From: Adineta vaga
Taxonomy: Eukaryota > Rotifera
Assembly (NCBI GenBank): GCA_021613535.1
Contig: CP075494.1
Coordinates: 9,238,001 to 9,302,000, forward strand
DNA length: 64,000 nt
Reading direction: 5' to 3'
Positions 56,873-64,000 of this stretch are shown piece by piece. Each line of letters opens with the position of its first letter. The stretch's first letter is position 1. The position numbers were made by a program, and so were the translations under genes. The notes under the pieces are model-generated. The model did no database searches. It was not told the origin of the DNA and saw only the letters and a list, made by a program, of their open reading frames with translations.

Positions 56873-59800
56873 TTATTTGTATTTACGGACGCGATTATAT
56901 CGGACATATGGACGACAAACACAACCAGCCATGAACATAACACATAAAATCAAAAGAATAATACTGATCAGATAGAAACTATTGTTCGATTTGGTAATTT
57001 CTTTTGTTAATGATGCAACACCATCTACGTTAGAGATCTAAAAAGAAAATCGAAGACACATTGATGAAATCATCTCTAAGTTATTTAAATGATCATCGTC
57101 TAACTTACATGTCCCCATAATTGTTGTCTTTGTTTTAACATATTTTGACATTGAGTTGTCACTGTATTACCCATGTTCAATAAACATTGTAGTTGTTTTC
57201 CACTTCCTAAAGAATAAAATTCTTTTTCTAGATCCCTTTTCTTAAGAATTCATTTACCTATAGGAATATCATTACAATATTTTAATACATCTGCTTGACA
57301 AGCGAATGCTAATGCACGATCGACATGTATATCTGCTCTCCCTTCTCTTATAATACGTTTCACTTGTTCTCGGCAATCATCACTTTCAAGCTGACTTTTT
57401 TGATAAAGTAATTTCAGACAATCTTCTTGTTCAATACCCGTACATTGACTGTTAAGTTCTTTTCGACAACTTTGATAAAGTTTTATATCAAGTTTAACAT
57501 CAAGTTTCGATGTTTGAATGACATCAATTAACTCCGTAACACATTGAGATTCTAATGTAACTGATGTATCAGCATATTTTGTACGTAAACATTGAATAAC
57601 GCGACCGCCCATATCACGATCTACAATTTTGTTTTCATTGGGATTTTTATCATCATCATCATCATCATCTAAATAAATAAGACAATTAGAAACAAAATCA
57701 ATCAAATAGTAATTTACCTTTATCATCTTTTTTCAAAATATCATCTTCATCATCATTGTCATCATCATCTTCAATAACTTCTTCGCCGCATAAATTCGCA
57801 ATATCTTTCTGACAATTTTCAATTAAACCTTTATTGAAATTAGCATCTAAGAACGAAGGAGAACAATGTTATAGATCATCTGAAAATTGTTTCTTTCTTA
57901 CTGCTATTTAATATCATCAAACGATGATATAAAATTCGTCGACATACAACTGGCATAGAATCCTGATTAGCATTACGTCGTAAACATGATAATATATTTT
58001 GTTTTTTTTCATTTCCACATTGTTTCTGTAAGAAGAAAAATTTCGACATAAAGAGATTCTTCCCATATCAGAATCAATCTACCTGAATGACTGAATCACA
58101 TTTTGTCATTAGACTGTAATCATTTTCTGGTAAAACAACATCAAGTTTTTCACGTTGTCGTAATTTCACATAACATGCTGGAGAAACTTGATTACGATTA
58201 TCTTTCAAACAATCAAGAATCTGGAGAAAACAAGATTAGATAATCATATATGCTAATAAAAAAAAATCATACTTCTGCATTGCCCGGAGTATGATCAGCA
58301 CAAAATTTTCGAATATCTTTATGACACACTTTAGCTAAGATTGGATCGAATTCAATATTTTCACTCTAAATAGAAATTAATGTTTTTTTTTCTTTTTGTT
58401 CGAAAGTATACAAAAAGATGAAAACGAACACGTTGAAGAAGTTCAAATTTCAATTCATCACGACATTCTTCTCTGATTTGATTTTTTTGTTTCAAAACAT
58501 CTGCTAACATTAAATCAGCCAAACATTGAATAACAGTTGCTCTTCAAAATCAAATAGAATTGAATTGATATTACAGAAAGAGAACAAAAGCAATTGACTC
58601 ACTTTGTCTTTTTTGTTTTGCAATGTTCATTGACTTCTAAGCCGCATTTTTTTCGAAATTGTTGACTGAGAAAAGCTTCATCCTTCATGCTTGTCTATTT
58701 ATTCGTGAAAAAGAAAAAAGAAAATTTTAAAATCATTGAATGAATCTACTTACTATTTGATGATGATCAATACCAACTTTACATTGAAAATTCATTTTTT
58801 GTTCATTTTTATGTCGTATTAAACAACGAATTAAATAATTTTCATTTCCACTTTCAATATTCTAAAGAAACAAGCATATGATTTCTTTTGATTCTTGCTT
58901 AATGATGTATCTTACCGCACAGAATAATTGAATCATAGGTTCGCAGGCTTTCATTAGAAGAAAATCAAGAGTTGGATCAGACATAGTAATTTCTGTGAAA
59001 TTTCGTACAGCATTTTTACATTTTTCTTCAAGTTTATTATATTTCTTTTGTAAGCAGTTCATTTCCTGAAAAAGATATTTTAGATTTGAATCAATATGTG
59101 AAAATTTTATGAAAGATAATTTAATAAGTGAAACGATAAAAACTAGATTTATGAGTAGTAGTGACTATAAAAACGGAACAACGTTGAGTATTCTATGATA
59201 TTGCTCTCCTGTTTAAATATGTAGCTACATACTTCTCCTTTGATTCCTGGATTTTTACATGTTGCTAGATCTTCCATACAATTATCTTCAATTTCTGGCA
59301 TTAAACCAATTGATTGTGTTCTTATATGCATAAGTCGTTTCAATTCACTGCGACAATCACTCTCAAGCTAAATAGAAAACCATAGATTAAATTTTTAAAA
59401 AAAGAACATTTTTCTCTCGCTATACTTGTTGCCGTTTTTGATATAGACAACCCAAATACATTCCAACTTCAGCATCATTCAATTCAGTTGACATCGACCA
59501 ATCTGTTGGAAGTTCACATAAATTAACAAGATTTGTTCGACATGATCGTAATAATTTGGGTGTCAGTCTAGAGTAAAAAAAAGAATATGATGTTCGACTC
59601 AATAAGTGGAATTGTACGTCTGTCTTTTTATTACCTCCAATCTCGTGCCATAAAATATGCTACTTCCATTAATCGTTCTTCGCAATCTTCACTCATACGA
59701 CTATTCTTTAAATTATCCAATAAACACATGATTACATTCGAATCACCAGGTTTTATTCTTGAACATAATGTATCAATAACTGATTGACATGCTGTTTCAA

Positions 59801-61657
59801 GCAATGGATCAGATCGTATATCACTACCTGGATCAACTGCTCGTATCAATGATTTCAGTACGGATAAGCATTGAGAACCAAAACTTTTGTCTTTTCGTGC
59901 TGCATTTAATAAACAATGAATCATTTTACCACCACGTTGATCGACTGAACCACTAGCACCTTGTTGAAATACTGATGGACAATGTTTAATCATTTCATTT
60001 TTACATTCAGATTCAATTCTAGGTGAAAGCTCATAATCAGACATTAACATACGACGATGAACAAGCATTTCACGTCGACATTCATCTTGAATATGATTGC
60101 CTAAAATATCGATCTTTTGAATAGATAGACGAAAATTATCGATCGATTACTACCTTTCTTCATTGTATCTTCAAGACAAAGAAGTAATTTGACAAGAGAA
60201 GAACGATTATCTTTGTCATCCGAATTAATCGTACATTTATGTTCACGCATTTCGTTATTACATGCTAGAAAAAAAAATCAAAACTAGTATTAATTCATTC
60301 GTTTTTATAATCAAAATTATTACCTCGGATTAATGGTGCATCCATTTTAACATCAGCAACAACTAATGATTGTCGACGATGAACTTCTTTACGACACTAA
60401 AATAAAAACAATCATAATATTCTTAAAAAGAAACAATTCTATCTCTTAGTATATAACTTACAGCAGGTGACATCATCGAATTAAATTTTTGATCATATAA
60501 ACATCGATAAACTCGACCGTTTCCACTGGAAACTTGTGAACATAAACGTTCGCGATCATCTCGGCATGCATAAAACAAAGCTCGATCCAAATGATAATCA
60601 TTTGATTGCACTTCTGCTAAACGAAAGATTTCTTTTTTACATCTTGCATCTAATCGTCCGTAGTTTTGTGATAAACATGCAATCACAGCACCTTGTTCAT
60701 GTGGTATCTAGAAGAACGGAACATTCTTTTTATTTTTCCATTATTAAATACATACTGCATTATTTTCATCATCTAATCGACCACACGAGAGTTTTGTAAC
60801 ATCACTGTGACATGCGTCCGAGAAATATTCTGTTAATCGCCAATCACTGAAAACAACTGCTTGCATTTGATTAATAAAATACCGACACGATGATTCAGTT
60901 ATGTTTGGCAATTGATCATATAAACATGAAACGAGACGACCAGAACCTCTTTTATTAATATTATCACATTCTTCCAATAATTTGATATCTTTTTTACATT
61001 GCTTTTCTGCTGCATCATCGAAACGTGGATCATGAGTCATATTATATTTAAAATCGTAAATTAACTAAAGGAAAGCAAGTATAATATTTTATTTGTTGAT
61101 TTCTATTCTGAAGAGAGTAAGAAAAACAATTTTTATTACTTACATTCTGACATGGTTTACTGATGAGATTAACAGCCTGAATAGTAAAAAGAATGATAAA
61201 CTAATTTCGATAGAACTTAGTTCAATAAGCTTACATTATCAAGTTCATCAACACATTGTAATACTTTCAAATTTGAAAGAGTTTGTTTACTTCCTTTTGA
61301 ACAATATCTCTGTACATCAGCTTGACATTCGTCACTTTTAGCAAGTGGCATCACTGACGATGATGATTGACCTTGATTTCCACTTCGTTGCTGTTGTAAA
61401 GCTCGATTCGAATTTACAGATTGTTGTTGATCAGAATTTTGAGATGCAACTCGTCTAGTATTTTCGATATTGTTCGATGAAATGCGATTTTGAGATTTTT
61501 CATTATTGATTGATGGTTGTTGTTGCTTTCGATTATTTTGATTAACATCGTTTTCATCATCAGCTTCATCATCATCATCATTGGCAACTCTTCTCTGAGC
61601 AAAACTGCTCATAAACAGAATACACAAACAGAGAAAACTAAAATGTCGAAGTCGCAT
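56873..61657 (-). CDS. GLG1: Golgi apparatus protein 1 (ESL-1/CFR family)
   Basis: A type I Golgi membrane protein built of many Cys-rich GLG1 repeats, implicated in FGF and TGF-beta ligand handling. Twenty exons give 1185 aa (human about 1179). Exon starts: 61657, 61176, 61064, 60707, 60396, 60264, 60100, 59567, 59367, 59065, 58861, 58694, 58541, 58365, 58220, 58025, 57846, 57668, 57206, 57037. Signal peptide MRLRHFSFLCLCILFMSSFA is followed by a low-complexity Gln/Asn/Ser segment and then the repeats (QCKKDIKLLEEC, ACRDDRERLCSQVSSGNGRV, CHKDIRKFCADHTPGNAEIL). A single membrane span (FYLISIILLILCVMFMAGC) and a basic tail (RPYVRYNRVRKYK) end the protein. Poly-Asp insertions near 57,650-57,760 are local. 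Confidence 0.93.
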
Positions 61658-63328
61658 TTACGCGTCTATCTAAAATATAAATTATTCATCTACATTTTCT
61701 TGAAAAAAAAGAATAAATATGTCATGAACAAAAATAAAGAATTATAATTGTTATAGTAAATTTTACAATAAAATTGAGGTTCTTTCACTTTCAAATGATA
61801 CTTCATTCATTCATGCAGAACGTTGTTTTATACGTGGCTCAAGGAGAAAAATCATGAAAGGAAGAGAAAAAAAAATTCAAACGCACAAAAGAGTACATTC
61901 ACCTTCTACTCCTAGTTTTGTACAATATCAAACGATAGTTAGTAAATGCCTATACATATAGAATATCGCACATGCTTCATCGGAATAGAAAGAGAATGTA
62001 ACCCAACACGGTTTGTATATGCTAGTATGTTTTTTTTTCTTCCGAAAATCTATCGAACGAATCAAAAACGAATGTTTGGCAAATGATCGTTGGTTAGATG
62101 ATCAAAACCAGATTTCTAACAAAATAATTTCGACTAAATATCCAATAACGTCTAAGAGAGATCGAGAAAAATCTACGTAAGTTACGCGTAAAAGATTTTC
62201 TTTAACAACTACCATTGAACTAAAAAAATAACAACAATAATTATTATTTTCTGTTATAATTTTTTTAAAGTATTTTACGTCATCAATAATAAATTCTCAA
62301 TGCCATTAAGGTTGTCCGTCCTGAAAATTAGTACACTCACCGAGTTCCATCTTTTACCAGTACGATGTTGTCAAGTCAAGATCACTTACTTATTATGTCA
62401 ATCGTACGTACGAGTTAACGAACAGATGATTATAATTTCAACAATTCAAAAATGAAGTAACGAAGAATCTTCATCAGAAGAGAAAATGTACGAAATGATT
62501 TTTGTCATGATTTTCTCGCACGAATTGTTACTTCTTTCGATAGAGGACGCTTATGTCTAATGATATCAAAATAAAAACTATATTGATCATTCTATATACA
62601 TGTACACATAACATAAAATGAAAGAAAATACTTTGTCAACAAAAAATCGTTTCATAAGAAAAAAAGTATGATTAGATAGTTAACTCGAATACTATGATTA
62701 TATCAAGTTCATTTATTCTAAGAATAGTAACTATGCGTATTCTTATGCTTGATGGATAGAGAGCAATCGATGAGGAACGATGTAACGTCCTTTCAAAGTA
62801 TTCTTATTATTGGTTCATCGAAGATTTAAGTGATATATGACTATAATAATCATTATCAAGTTCTTAAATATATCCTTCAATGAAATTACTTTGTTTTCTT
62901 TTTCTTAAGTACATAAAATATTCGATGTTTTATATTCAATTTAAATTTTCAACTAACAATTAATTTACATTGAACACGGCATGAAAATCTATAACGGTCC
63001 ACTGATAGATCATCTAGACATCGTTAGATGAATTTTGTTGGTTATTTTAGTCTTTCATCTAACGATCATTACTAGTCAAATTATGCATCTCTCAAAGAGC
63101 GGAATCTAATAATATATGATCATTATTTTCCGGTATATATTATCTCTATGAGATTCCTGTTATTTGAAAAGAATCTTTTTTGCGGTCTTCAAATGACTGA
63201 GTAAGAAGTATCATTTTTTTTCTTTTTCTTTGAACTATCCAGACCTTTCATTTCTATTTTAGTGTTAATACTCATCGGTTCTCACATATTCATCACATCC
63301 GTCTTATACAGAGATAAAAATTATTGAA
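61658..63328. other. Intergenic between divergent GLG1 and amine oxidase genes
   Basis: No gene supported in 1.7 kb. Shared 5' flank of both genes; AT-rich with A runs. Confidence 0.35.
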
Positions 63329-64000
63329 ATGGAAAAGCAATGCTGTGTTGTGATTATTGGTGCAGGTATTGCTGGACTTTCATGTGCAAAATATTTGATT
63401 GAAAATGATATACAAGATTTTGTTATACTTGAAACCAATAATCAAATTGGTGGACGTTGCCAAACGATTAAATTAAGTATGGCTTTATTAAAAAGTTTAT
63501 ATATATATACTAATCAATGATTTTTGCTATTTTAGTGGATCAATCAATTGAATTAGGTACTGAACTATTACAAGGTAATTCAACAAATAATCCATTGTAT
63601 CAATTAGCTGAAGAACATCATTTATTCGATCAGAGTGACAGTAAGTTTTTTATCCTTGACTTCTTTCATGTTCAAAGTACAAATGTATCTCTATCAGCCA
63701 GTAATTATCCGTAATTAAAGGATCCAGGTTGACTATTTCTCTTTTCATCTAGGTGGATTTGATCGAGATGATTGTTATCATGATGAAGATGGCGAATCAA
63801 TTGATGAAGATATTATAAATGAAATTCGAACCATTTATGATGAAATTTTAGAGAAGAAAGTACCAACATATCCATATGAAAATTATCCTGATTTATCATT
63901 AGGCGAATTTATTTTAACAGAATTTGATCAATATTTTCAATTGAAAAAGGTTGCATTAGATAAAAATGAAATTGATCAAAGAGAAAAAGTTATTGATTGG
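63329..64000 (+). CDS. Flavin-containing amine oxidase (polyamine oxidase-like), 3' truncated by window
   Basis: The N-terminus of an FAD-dependent amine oxidase, probably acting on spermine or N-acetylated polyamines. Exons 63329-63476, 63536-63640, and 63753 to beyond the window end. The dinucleotide-binding motif VVIIGAGIAGLSCAKYLIEN comes at residue 7. The GG doublet follows (LETNNQIGGRCQTI), and after the first intron IELGTELLQGNSTNNPLY, where relatives have a Gly-rich FAD contact. The acidic GFDRDDCYHDEDGESIDEDI insertion is usual for spermine oxidases. The substrate-binding half lies outside the window, so PAOX, SMOX and related forms cannot be separated. Confidence 0.88.

Noticed and set aside
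1-64000. CRISPR array, operon or other prokaryotic features
   Set aside because: Spliced genes throughout, no regular direct repeats with spacers, no ribosome-binding sites; the window is eukaryotic.

Overview
This is an AT-rich eukaryotic window with very compact genes. Most introns are about 45-60 bp, with GT-AG borders and a few GC-AG. The gene content is that of an animal: SWI/SNF ATPase, Zic, synaptobrevin, Rab27-like GTPase, neuropeptide GPCR, DEPDC5, GLG1 and THOC7. Lineage-type genes are also present: a microbial-type PARG, a PARP-like ADP-ribosyltransferase fused to unfamiliar domains, and a large multi-pass membrane protein with a propeller-like ectodomain. Together these suggest a bdelloid rotifer (Rotaria/Adineta-like). 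That identification is an inference from gene style, not from a marker gene. All exon borders were read by hand from splice motifs and checked for phase; none was confirmed with transcripts.

Layout. 1-7.4 kb, plus strand: 3' end of a SMARCA4/2-type ATPase, a JmjC protein (HSPBAP1) and a secreted chitin-binding protein. 7.5-15.4 kb, minus strand: a secreted Ala/Lys-tailed protein, a HAD-like protein, an LSM14 homologue and a large membrane protein carrying two single-base frame breaks. 16.3-20.4 kb: a convergent pair, a PARG-type ADP-ribose glycohydrolase (+) facing a PARP-like ADP-ribosyltransferase (-). This is the most unusual locus of the window. 20.9-25.9 kb: POLG2-like, THOC7, VAMP and a Zic zinc-finger gene. 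27.1-36.7 kb: a decayed coding remnant, an 18-exon coiled-coil gene, a GPCR, three tandem intron-bearing tRNA-Ser genes and an allatostatin-A/galanin-like GPCR. 39.2-44.2 kb: cathepsin-like protease, SGTA, a short unknown protein and a ZZ zinc-finger protein. 44.8-53.3 kb: a complete 27-exon DEPDC5 (GATOR1) gene and a divergent Rab27-like gene. 55.4-61.7 kb: an acidic unknown gene and a complete 20-exon GLG1. 63.3 kb to the end: the start of a flavin amine oxidase.

Functionally the window is mostly unrelated housekeeping genes, packed head-to-head or tail-to-tail. The exception is the PARG/ART pair, where an enzyme that should add ADP-ribose sits tail-to-tail with one that should remove it, with candidate 3' ends that overlap. 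Four genes or gene fragments need one base added or removed at a short homopolymer to keep frame (at 515-519, 13974-13976, 14454-14456 and 56301-56303). In each case the corrected total exon length becomes a multiple of three, which points to assembly indels more than to loss of the genes.
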